DNA of 5,107 nucleotides from Ignavibacteria bacterium (lineage in GTDB: Bacteria; Bacteroidota; Ignavibacteria; UBA10030; SZUA-254): assembly GCA_005877655.1 (NCBI GenBank), contig VBOC01000193.1, positions 984 to 6,090 on the forward strand, given 5' to 3'. Each line of letters opens with the position of its first letter. Position 1 is the stretch's first letter. Shown piece by piece: positions 1-4,902 of the stretch. Both the position numbers and the translations under genes were made by a program. Below the pieces are notes generated by a model that was given only the letters and a program-made list of their open reading frames with translations, was not told the origin of the DNA and ran no database searches.

Positions 1-2
1 AG

Positions 3-776
3 ATGACTTTGGTTAGGGCGGACGGATCGCTGGTGAGCAAGGAAGTTTACAAGTACGAGTACGACTCGGTTGGAAACTGGGTGAAGATGACGACCTCCGT
101 TGCGGTGGTCGAAAACGGCAAGATTGGTTTCGAACCTTCGGAGATGACTTATCGAACGATCTTTTACTATCTCGATGCCTCGATGGCCAAGATGCTTCAG
201 CCGGGCGCTTCTCCTTCCCCAGTTTCGGCGTCTGCTCAGTCCGATTTGGTAAGTTCGAAGTCTTCGGGATCTGCTGTTAATGATGCGAAGTCCTCAAATC
301 CCCTGGGCGCATCGACGAAGCAACCGGAGAATAGAGTTTCTGCAAACCTGCCTCCGTCAACTTCTCTCGACAAACTGAAGGTATCTTCGGTCCAGCCTTT
401 GACGCCGGATTTTCGCGGTACGCCCTCAGACACAAACAAGCGCGTCGTAGTAACTGATAACGATGCACCGCCGGCCCCGCGTCCTTTGCTGAAACCTGTA
501 TCGGGCGGCGTGCTTAACGGAAAAGCTCTGAGCCTGCCGCCTCCTGTGTATCCGGACGTCGCTCGTCGAATGCGCACTGAGGGAGTTGTGCAAGTCGAGG
601 TGGTGGTCGATGAAAATGGCAAGGTCGTTTCCGCGCGCGCCCTCAGCGGTCCGGCAATGCTCCGCGAAGCCGCCGTAAAGGCAGCGTCTCTTGCACATTT
701 CTCGCCGACGAAGCTTTCAGGGATGCCGGTAAAAGTAACCGGGATGATCAATTACAACTTCACGGTTCCAAAATGA
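3..776 (+). CDS. TonB C-terminal domain protein with YD-repeat-like N-terminal segment (5'-partial)
   Basis: This is the 3' part of an envelope protein gene. The frame is open from the window edge. The ATG at 3 has no visible ribosome site and falls inside a domain, so the true start probably lies upstream. Residues ~15-56 (YKYEYDSVGNW, then EPSEMTYRTIFYY) resemble the last unit of a YD-repeat or beta-strand region. Residues ~60-165 are a Ser/Pro/Ala-rich linker, likely disordered and periplasmic. Residues ~169-256 form a TonB C-terminal domain: PPPVYPDVARRM, then GVVQVEVVVDENGKVVSARALSG, hydrophobic helix residues, and a closing SGMPVKVTGMINYNF strand. In classical TonB this domain contacts outer-membrane transporters. 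In many acidobacterial proteins it is a stand-alone envelope module with no proven transport role. No signal peptide or membrane anchor can be seen because the N-terminus is missing. The TonB-C call is strong, the YD-like call moderate, and the function unknown. Confidence 0.85.
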   Translation: MTLVRADGSLVSKEVYKYEYDSVGNWVKMTTSVAVVENGKIGFEPSEMTYRTIFYYLDASMAKMLQPGASPSPVSASAQSDLVSSKSSGSAVNDAKSSNPLGASTKQPENRVSANLPPSTSLDKLKVSSVQPLTPDFRGTPSDTNKRVVVTDNDAPPAPRPLLKPVSGGVLNGKALSLPPPVYPDVARRMRTEGVVQVEVVVDENGKVVSARALSGPAMLREAAVKAASLAHFSPTKLSGMPVKVTGMINYNFTVPK

Positions 777-858
777 ATCGCCTCGCGACCTACAACTCCC
801 GAATGGCAGTTCTCGCCGGGCGGTCTCGCACCAATTTCTGATGAGAGAGGAATAGCCT
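777..858 (+). promoter_or_regulatory. Spacer with ribosome binding site for the DUF4388 gene
   Basis: This is an 82-nt gap between two collinear genes. A purine-rich Shine-Dalgarno tract, AGAGAGG (844-850), ends 8 nt before the ATG at 859, which supports that start. I see no convincing hairpin plus T-run terminator and no strong -35/-10 pair, so the two genes could be co-transcribed. Confidence 0.55.
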
Positions 859-1959
859 ATGGCATTAACCGGAGAACTCAGCGACCTTTCGCTCGCCGAG
901 CTGATCGAATTCTTCTGCAACCAAAGAAAGACCGGGCGGTTGAAAGTTGTCTATACAAGCGGCCCCGGATACTTCTATCTTCAGGCAGGATCGGTAGTGC
1001 ATGCACGCATCGGAGTGCTGCGTGGCGTCGAGGCAGTTTACTACGCTTTGACTCTACCGAATGCATCATTCACTTTCAGCCCCGCGTTCGAAGCTCCCGA
1101 ACACACAATCAATCAGCCTTGGACTTCCGTGGTTCTTGAAGGGCTGCGACGCATGGATGAAGGCATCGCGCCGCGGACCCCATTTCCGGAACAGAAACAA
1201 TTACACGAAGATGAGAGCAAGGTCGCGATGGAAGCTGTCTCTGCCGGCAATATAGAGGACCGCGATGCCGAAGATGCGCCTGACGTGAAGTACGCCGCGA
1301 CTGACTTTCCATCCGACCCGTCAGTCGAAGTTAGAACGTTTGTCCCCCAATTCGCCGTTGATGCGCGACGCGGGAATAGACCTTGGACTCTAGCTGCGGT
1401 CGTTGGCGCGGTGGCGCTGATCGTTGGGGTAATTGGAGTTCCATGGGGTTGGTATGCTCACAACAAAGCCGCGAGGCTGGCCAATGAAGCCAAGTCGTTG
1501 GCGACAGACAATGCGCAGACGCTCGCACCGCCCGTCGTCTCCAACGAGCCTTCGAACGAAATGGCGAACGAAGTTTCCAATGAAGCTGCCAACAACACAT
1601 CTCCCGTGTCCAGCGAGAGCGAACAACCCACGACAAACTCAGAGGCCGATTTAGTTGCGAAGCGCCAACGCGAAGCCCGCGCGAAAGAACTTGCCAGGAC
1701 TCGCGAGGCTGCAACGGCTGGGGCAACGACATTAACGACTCCAAAGGAAAATCCGGTTGCCGTCAATCCGACTGCGCCCAAGACCCAGTCATCTCCGAAT
1801 GCCGGCGCGAAGCGAGTTACAGTCCAAGTGACTTATGATGAGCACGGTCGCGTGACACAGGCCTCCGGTGGTGACGCGACCGCGCTGCGCATCGCCAGAC
1901 AGAAACGTTTTCCTGCGGGTAAGGCAGGATCGACGACAATTACTATTCCGATTAATTAG
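859..1959 (+). CDS. DUF4388 / single membrane helix / TonB-C-like protein
   Basis: This 366-residue protein probably spans the inner membrane once. Residues 1-~100 match DUF4388 (PATAN-type): GELSDLSLAELIEFF, then KTGRLKV, YFYLQAGSVVHARIG and GVEAVYYAL. The domain is common in bacterial signalling and regulatory proteins. Residues ~101-175 are an acidic linker ending in a basic patch (DARRGNR). Residues ~176-199 are a hydrophobic helix, so the DUF4388 half is probably cytoplasmic and the rest periplasmic. Residues 228-247 carry SNEx tetrads, followed by a charged Arg/Ala/Glu stretch (~264-285) that may be helical and a Thr/Pro/Asn linker. Residues ~317-366 (KRVTVQVTYDEHGRVTQASGG to TTITIPIN) resemble a shortened TonB C-terminal fold, about 50 residues instead of ~80. 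The start has a well-spaced Shine-Dalgarno. DUF4388 and the helix are clear. The TonB-C-like call is weaker, and I infer a role in inside-to-envelope coupling only from the domain order. Confidence 0.85.
   Translation: MALTGELSDLSLAELIEFFCNQRKTGRLKVVYTSGPGYFYLQAGSVVHARIGVLRGVEAVYYALTLPNASFTFSPAFEAPEHTINQPWTSVVLEGLRRMDEGIAPRTPFPEQKQLHEDESKVAMEAVSAGNIEDRDAEDAPDVKYAATDFPSDPSVEVRTFVPQFAVDARRGNRPWTLAAVVGAVALIVGVIGVPWGWYAHNKAARLANEAKSLATDNAQTLAPPVVSNEPSNEMANEVSNEAANNTSPVSSESEQPTTNSEADLVAKRQREARAKELARTREAATAGATTLTTPKENPVAVNPTAPKTQSSPNAGAKRVTVQVTYDEHGRVTQASGGDATALRIARQKRFPAGKAGSTTITIPIN
1540..1599 (+). repeat. 12-bp in-frame tandem repeat encoding SNEx tetrads
   Basis: Five degenerate 12-nt units lie in the periplasmic linker of the DUF4388 protein. 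They encode SNEP, SNEM, ANEV, SNEA and ANNT. Unit length is a multiple of three, so copy number can change without a frameshift and would alter linker length. The synonymous differences between units indicate that the repeat is old rather than freshly expanded. Confidence 0.7.
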
Positions 1960-1968
1960 TGAGGTGAG

Positions 1969-2047
1969 TACCACCTGCGTTAGCGGGTGGGTCGTTGGCT
2001 CAGGGCTAACTAATCCACGACGGACCCACCCGCTGACGCAGGAGGTA
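1969..2047. repeat. Inverted-repeat element A between convergent genes
   Basis: The left arm (1969-1992) and right arm (2024-2047) are reverse complements at 22 of 24 positions, with a 31-nt loop (1993-2023) that can extend the stem imperfectly. One mismatch is a possible G·U pair in the plus-strand RNA. Each arm is also a hairpin by itself. The left one is CCACCTGC-GTTA-GCGGGTGG (1971-1990), 8 bp including one G·T pair, with a 4-nt loop. The right arm keeps the same shape with one stem mismatch. The element fills the 95-nt space between the stop at 1959 and the stop of the minus-strand gene at 2055, so it could end transcription from both sides. There is no T-run, so intrinsic termination is uncertain. 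Two inverted palindromic units resemble a REP/BIME element. Confidence 0.8.
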
Positions 2048-2054
2048 TCGACAA

Positions 2055-3269
2055 TCACACAAGGGCCATCACTTCATCTTCGCTCAACACCGCCGATGCC
2101 TGCTTGGCGCGTTCATAAATGCGCGCGATGCGATCTTCGCTGGCTTCCAGTCCACGAATCTCGAGCCAGAAGATCACGTTTGACTTGCCGCTCATCGGGC
2201 CAATTTCGATAACCTGTTTCAAACCAAACTGGCCAGCCGGCACCCCTGAATAAATCAGATCAGCAAGTTCCGTATCTCCCTTACGATAGCTCTTGACGAC
2301 AGCCGCGGCGTGTACGCCGGTAGCCGTGCGAAAGGCATCGCGGCCAAACACTGGATAGTTGAGCGGGATGGTCCAGCGACAAGCCTCGGCAGCTTTGTCG
2401 CAATACTCGTGCAGGCGCGTCAGATCGTTTTCGATCCAGCCCATTAGTTTCAAGTTCACCAGCAACTGATCCATCGGCGTGTTACCAACACGCTCGCCCA
2501 TGCCAAGCGCCGAGCCGTGAACTTGATCGGCGCCGCCTTCAATCGCCGCAATTGAATTGATTACGCCCAGGCCGCGATCCTGATGTCCGTGCCAATCCAA
2601 TCGAATTTTCTCGCCTTGCTGATCGATGATGCCGCGCACAAACTTCACGACTTCGCGCGCGCCGTCCGGTGTAGCGTGGCCAACCGTGTCGCAGACGCAA
2701 ACCGCGCGCGCGCCGCAACGAATCGCGGTCGTGTATAGCGCGCGAAGTGTTTCGGGATCGGCGCGCGTTGTGTCTTCGGTGACGAACATGACTGGCAAAC
2801 CTTCGTTAACTGCGAAAGTCACCGCTTCTTCCGTCATTTGCAACAGCTTATCCAGGGTCCATTCCTCGGCATAGAAGCGAATCGGCGATGAGCCGATGAA
2901 CGTGCAAGCTTCGATCGGAATGCCCGCGCGTTGCGAAATTTCGGCAATGGGAATGATGTCGTTCTTATGTGTGCGCGCGGCGCAGTTGGGACGAATCTTC
3001 AGATTTTTGTCGGCAATCTCGCGGGCCAGCATCTCGACGCTCGCCGCGTGAGTGCCACCCGCGCCGGGCAATCCAATGTCGGCCGTATCGATGCCCAGTG
3101 TATCCATCAAATGCAGCAGTTCAGTCTTCTTTTCGACCGAAGGTTCGCACACGGATGGTGATTGCAAACCGTCGCGCAGGGTCTCATCGTCAAAGCCGAT
3201 ATGACGATCGGGTTTTTGCAGGACGGGATCGACTTTGTTCCAGTCGTAAATCAGTTCGGCTACGGACAT
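2055..3269 (-). CDS. 2-isopropylmalate synthase / homocitrate synthase family protein (LeuA-like, short form)
   Basis: This 404-residue enzyme belongs to the DRE-TIM metallolyase family. Its members condense acetyl-CoA with a 2-oxo acid (LeuA, homocitrate and citramalate synthases) or cleave related compounds (HMG-CoA lyase). Visible motifs are DETLRDGLQ (28-36, metal-binding Asp and catalytic Arg region), CDTVGHATP (193-201), the HxH metal ligands in DWHGHQDRGLG (H227, H229), GMGERVGNTP (256-265, with N263 a likely ligand) and TGVHAAAVVK (317-326), followed by GPMSGKSN (357-364). Residues ~325-404 look like the linker subdomains. The ~110-residue allosteric leucine-binding domain of typical ~510-residue LeuA is missing, and the end is a natural one (SEDEVMALV). 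The start has a good Shine-Dalgarno (AGAGGTGA, minus strand of 3274-3281). The family is certain, but the substrate is not: isopropylmalate, homocitrate and citramalate synthase or a related reaction are all possible. No leu or lys genes adjoin it. Confidence 0.9.
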   Translation of the reverse strand: MSVAELIYDWNKVDPVLQKPDRHIGFDDETLRDGLQSPSVCEPSVEKKTELLHLMDTLGIDTADIGLPGAGGTHAASVEMLAREIADKNLKIRPNCAARTHKNDIIPIAEISQRAGIPIEACTFIGSSPIRFYAEEWTLDKLLQMTEEAVTFAVNEGLPVMFVTEDTTRADPETLRALYTTAIRCGARAVCVCDTVGHATPDGAREVVKFVRGIIDQQGEKIRLDWHGHQDRGLGVINSIAAIEGGADQVHGSALGMGERVGNTPMDQLLVNLKLMGWIENDLTRLHEYCDKAAEACRWTIPLNYPVFGRDAFRTATGVHAAAVVKSYRKGDTELADLIYSGVPAGQFGLKQVIEIGPMSGKSNVIFWLEIRGLEASEDRIARIYERAKQASAVLSEDEVMALV

Positions 3270-3273
3270 CTCT

Positions 3274-3281
3274 TCACCTCT
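3274..3281 (-). promoter_or_regulatory. Shine-Dalgarno of the LeuA-like gene, within a small inverted repeat
   Basis: The minus strand reads AGAGGTGA, ending 4 nt before the ATG, with the GAGG core 7 nt from it. This fixes the start at 3269. The AGGTG core (3275-3279) is exactly complementary to CACCT (3285-3289) across a 5-nt loop, so a short hairpin could mask it. Confidence 0.6.
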
Positions 3282-3282
3282 G

Positions 3283-3359
3283 ACAGGTGTTTAGAGTTCA
3301 ACCTTTAGGTTGTGATTTTGGCGGACGCGCAAGCTAAAGCTTGAACTCTGAACGCCTGT
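3283..3359. repeat. Inverted-repeat element B in the divergent spacer
   Basis: The left arm (3283-3312) and right arm (3330-3359) are reverse complements at 26 of 30 positions, around a 17-nt loop. Each arm contains a small hairpin: CAACC-TTTA-GGTTG (3299-3312) on the left and CAAGC-TAAA-GCTTG (3330-3343) on the right. Two of the four arm differences are the paired positions of this hairpin (C-G in one arm, G-C in the other), so its pairing is preserved. The other two differences are G·U-compatible in plus-strand RNA. The element starts 2 nt upstream of the Shine-Dalgarno of the minus-strand LeuA-like gene. It is unlike element A in sequence but has the same plan: two inverted copies of a palindromic unit. 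Confidence 0.8.
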
Positions 3360-3372
3360 AAAGCCGGTCTTG

Positions 3373-3388
3373 AGGTTGAACTCTCAAC
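3373..3388. repeat. Degenerate third half-copy of the element B unit
   Basis: Positions 3373-3384 are the exact reverse complement of 12 nt of the left arm of element B (3293-3304), in the same orientation as the right arm. The rest of the unit has decayed. The segment also forms GTTGA-ACTC-TCAAC (3375-3388). It shows that the unit was once present at least three times in this spacer. Confidence 0.55.
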
Positions 3389-3404
3389 AGGATTCGATTA
3401 CAAC
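3377..3404 (+). promoter_or_regulatory. Possible promoter for the yjjX-like gene
   Basis: TTGAAC (3377-3382) and TACAAC (3399-3404) are separated by 16 nt, each matching 4 of 6 bases of the housekeeping consensus. The start codon is 15 nt beyond the -10, so the leader would be very short. The -35 would lie inside the decayed repeat copy. The match is weak and could be chance. Confidence 0.25.
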
Positions 3405-3418
3405 AACCGCGAAGTTGA

Positions 3419-4039
3419 ATGTCAACTCAAACCTTTTCGAAAGACCTGGCCTCGCGAAGACGCATTCACACGATTGCGCTGGGCTCTGACCGCGCTGCGA
3501 AAATTATGGCCGTGCGTGCCAGCATCGCGCGAATTGCTGAGATTGATTCAGGGTGGCGCGATGCGAGTGTTGTCGCCCGGCCAGTCAAGACTGACGCGCC
3601 GGCGATGCCTTTAACGGATTGGGAATTGATGAGTGGCGCGCGAAAACGAGCGTTGGCCGTGCGCGAGATTCTCGTCGGACAAAAACTCGACGCTAATCTC
3701 TACGTGGGTTTGGAAGGCGGCTTTCATTCCATTTCAATTGATGGCGAGTGGCACACGTTTCTGCGCGGCTGGGCTTTTGTGACCGACGGCGAGCGCGGCA
3801 GCTTTGGAATGTCGCCATCGATTAGTGTGCCCGAGGCGATCGTAAAAAGTGTCATCGGAGGCAAGCGTGAACTTGGAATCGTTATCGACGAGGTTGCCGG
3901 CGCGCGCGACGTACGAAGCAAGCAAGGCGCCTGGGGCGTGCTCTCGCGCGATCTGCTGACGCGCGCCATGAGTTTCGAAGCCGCGCTGACTGCCGCGTTT
4001 GCGCCGTTTCATAACTTGGAGTTGTACGTCACGCGGTGA
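3419..4039 (+). CDS. yjjX: Inosine/xanthosine triphosphatase, YjjX (DUF84) family
   Basis: This is a predicted cytoplasmic housecleaning enzyme that hydrolyses non-canonical purine nucleotides (ITP, XTP) to keep them out of nucleic acids. It follows the Escherichia coli YjjX pattern through its length: IALGSDRAAKIMAVRASI (~18-36, for the CATTNPAKIQAI region), MSGARKRA (71-78), YVGLEGGF (95-102, the GxEGG-type motif), VPEAIVKSVIGG (137-148), ELGIVIDEVAG (151-161), SKQGAWGVLSRDLLTRA (167-183) and the closing FAPFHNLELY. It has 206 residues against about 170 for E. coli. The extra length is a ~15-residue basic N-terminus and a longer middle. The ATG at 3419 lacks a clear Shine-Dalgarno, and no other in-frame ATG precedes the conserved core, so the start is accepted with reserve. 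It is divergent from the LeuA-like gene and convergent with the small gene pair, with only 12 nt between the stops. The family is well supported, but activity on ITP/XTP is by homology. Confidence 0.88.
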   Translation: MSTQTFSKDLASRRRIHTIALGSDRAAKIMAVRASIARIAEIDSGWRDASVVARPVKTDAPAMPLTDWELMSGARKRALAVREILVGQKLDANLYVGLEGGFHSISIDGEWHTFLRGWAFVTDGERGSFGMSPSISVPEAIVKSVIGGKRELGIVIDEVAGARDVRSKQGAWGVLSRDLLTRAMSFEAALTAAFAPFHNLELYVTR

Positions 4040-4051
4040 TCGCTCTGTTGG

Positions 4052-4444
4052 CTAAGGCCGACGGATGAAAACGGCCAGGGCAGCGATCTCTTGGGCAACG
4101 ATTTTTTGCGATGGCTTGTCAGGTGGCCAGCCGCTAACGTTGGCATGATTCCGGGGCCTTGGTGTCGCAGATATGGCAAGCGACTGTCGCCGAAAGTTGA
4201 CGGCTTGCAGATCCGCTCGCCCGTACAAAGTTGCCGGACGGGCATCCGCCACATCCTGACCTATTTCCCATGGCTCAGAATCCATTAACCCGACGTGCCG
4301 CGTCACTGAAAGATTCGGGTAGGGATACGGGATGAAAGCGTCTGGCTTTACCGTTCGGTCGCTGCGAATCCACTTACGAAACAAAACGAAGCGCGCAAGC
4401 CATTCTTCATCTAAGACGGCCGCCACCGCCCCTTCTTCCATCAT
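4052..4444 (-). CDS. Small conserved-looking protein of unknown function, second gene of a coupled pair
   Basis: This 130-residue soluble protein has no signal peptide or membrane helix. The function is not recognised. It begins with an acidic helix (EEGAVAAVLDEEWLARF), then RKWIRSDRTVKPDAFIP (24-39), NLSVTRH (44-50), a TLYGRA segment (72-77) and HANVSGWPPDKPSQKIVAQEIAALA (100-124), which ends in a helix. The dense pattern of His, Trp, Gly and Pro in short motifs is typical of a real conserved family. From memory, similar small proteins with an Ala-Phe-Xaa-Pro...Ser-Val and a His-Ala-Xaa-Xaa-Xaa-Gly-Trp-Pro motif occur next to partners like the upstream gene, but I cannot verify this here. 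Its ATG overlaps the upstream stop (ATGA), so it is probably translated by coupling. A second ATG follows at once and could serve instead. A toxin-antitoxin or other two-protein module is possible but unproven. Confidence 0.7.
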   Translation of the reverse strand: MMEEGAVAAVLDEEWLARFVLFRKWIRSDRTVKPDAFIPYPYPNLSVTRHVGLMDSEPWEIGQDVADARPATLYGRADLQAVNFRRQSLAISATPRPRNHANVSGWPPDKPSQKIVAQEIAALAVFIRRP

Positions 4445-4824
4445 GACGCTATGACCCGTCGAATAAGATCGAGAATCGCTTGAGGAGCTTCGCTGGCGAA
4501 TGGCTCCGTCCCATACGCCTTGGCAGGGCCAATCAAAGCTGCATAGTGAAGTTCACCTTCAGGGCTTACGCTCACGGACAAAAGCCGGCGAGGAGATCGA
4601 TACCATTCGAAAGTAAGATGACCATCGGGCTCAGCACCGACGGTTGGTACCGGCGTTCCTACTGGAAGAGCGTCCAGAAATGAGCGGGCGTGCGAGTACG
4701 TCTGTTTCGCGATCGGAGACGCGCCATATCCATCCCAGTTTGCGGCGTCGCACTTCTCTGCAACTAGTGATAGTTCCTCCAGAAGATTTGCTTCGAGCCC
4801 TGGAATATCCTTAAGTCTTCTCAT
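4441..4824 (-). CDS. Small protein of unknown function with NWDGYGA motif, first gene of a coupled pair
   Basis: This 127-residue soluble protein has no signal peptide or membrane helix, and its function is not recognised. Residues 1-~27 form a helix (LLEELSLVAEKCD) leading into NWDGYGASPI (29-38). A second helix follows (QTYSHARSFLDALP, 41-54), then PTVGAEPDGHLTFEWYR (60-76), LLSVSVSPEGELHYAAL (81-97) and a C-terminal helix (APQAILDLIRRV). The WDGYGA-Pro, helix, ProxxxxxxxPDGxxxxEW, SVSV strand pattern occurs, as I recall, in a widespread family of uncharacterised proteins that often sit beside another small gene. It shares a 4-nt ATGA overlap with the following gene, which implies a shared mRNA and matched production. 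AAAGG lies directly against the ATG, too close to be a normal Shine-Dalgarno, so initiation may be weak or leaderless. The reading frame is well supported by motif structure and by the overlap. Confidence 0.72.
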   Translation of the reverse strand: MRRLKDIPGLEANLLEELSLVAEKCDAANWDGYGASPIAKQTYSHARSFLDALPVGTPVPTVGAEPDGHLTFEWYRSPRRLLSVSVSPEGELHYAALIGPAKAYGTEPFASEAPQAILDLIRRVIAS

Positions 4825-4834
4825 CCTTTCATCA

Positions 4835-4863
4835 AGTTTAGTCTGAGACCGCTAAAGTTTCCA
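4835..4863 (-). promoter_or_regulatory. Possible promoter for the small gene pair
   Basis: On the minus strand, TGGAAA (4863-4858) and TAAACT (4840-4835) are 17 nt apart, each with 4 of 6 consensus bases. The -10 ends 10 nt before the ATG at 4824, which would give a leader of only a few bases. The match is weak. It lies in the 78-nt spacer shared with the divergent nadE-like gene. Confidence 0.25.
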
Positions 4864-4885
4864 CTCAAAGTTGCGAGCATACCAA

Positions 4886-4894
4886 TGCTAGAAT
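4886..4894 (+). promoter_or_regulatory. Extended -10 promoter element for the nadE-like gene
   Basis: TGCTAGAAT fits the extended -10 form TGnTATAAT with one mismatch. No good -35 lies at 16-18 nt upstream, as is common for extended -10 promoters. Transcription would begin near 4901, almost at the start codon at 4903, which has no Shine-Dalgarno. This points to a leaderless or nearly leaderless mRNA. Confidence 0.4.
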
Positions 4895-4902
4895 CCTCAT
4901 GG

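Noticed and set aside
236..751. Minus-strand open frame of 171 codons opposite the TonB-C gene
   Set aside because: It is antisense to a well-supported TonB C-terminal domain, its product is rich in Arg/Ser/Thr without any recognisable motif, and it has no ribosome site. It looks like a shadow of codon bias.
773..841. 22-codon frame (MNRLATYNSRMAV...) starting in ATGA overlap with the stop of the TonB-C gene
   Set aside because: The overlap would allow coupling, but the peptide has no recognisable feature, and ATGA arises easily by chance at a TGA stop. Conservation in relatives would be needed to revive it.
1331..1744. Minus-strand open frame of 137 codons opposite the DUF4388 gene
   Set aside because: Low-complexity Arg/Ser/Leu/Trp composition, antisense to a gene with clear domains, no start signal.
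1960..2054. Classic intrinsic terminator
   Set aside because: The stem is strong, but no T-run follows on either strand, so termination is kept only as a possibility under element A.
1868..2212. Plus-strand frame running from the end of the DUF4388 gene through element A into the LeuA-like gene
   Set aside because: It crosses a structured repeat and the antisense of a conserved enzyme, and its translation has no domain signal.
2626..2874. Plus-strand frame of 82 codons opposite the LeuA-like gene
   Set aside because: Antisense to conserved catalytic motifs, Ser/Thr/Val-rich translation, no ribosome site.
3270..3418. CRISPR array
   Set aside because: The repeats here are inverted rather than direct, there are too few copies, and no regular spacers exist.
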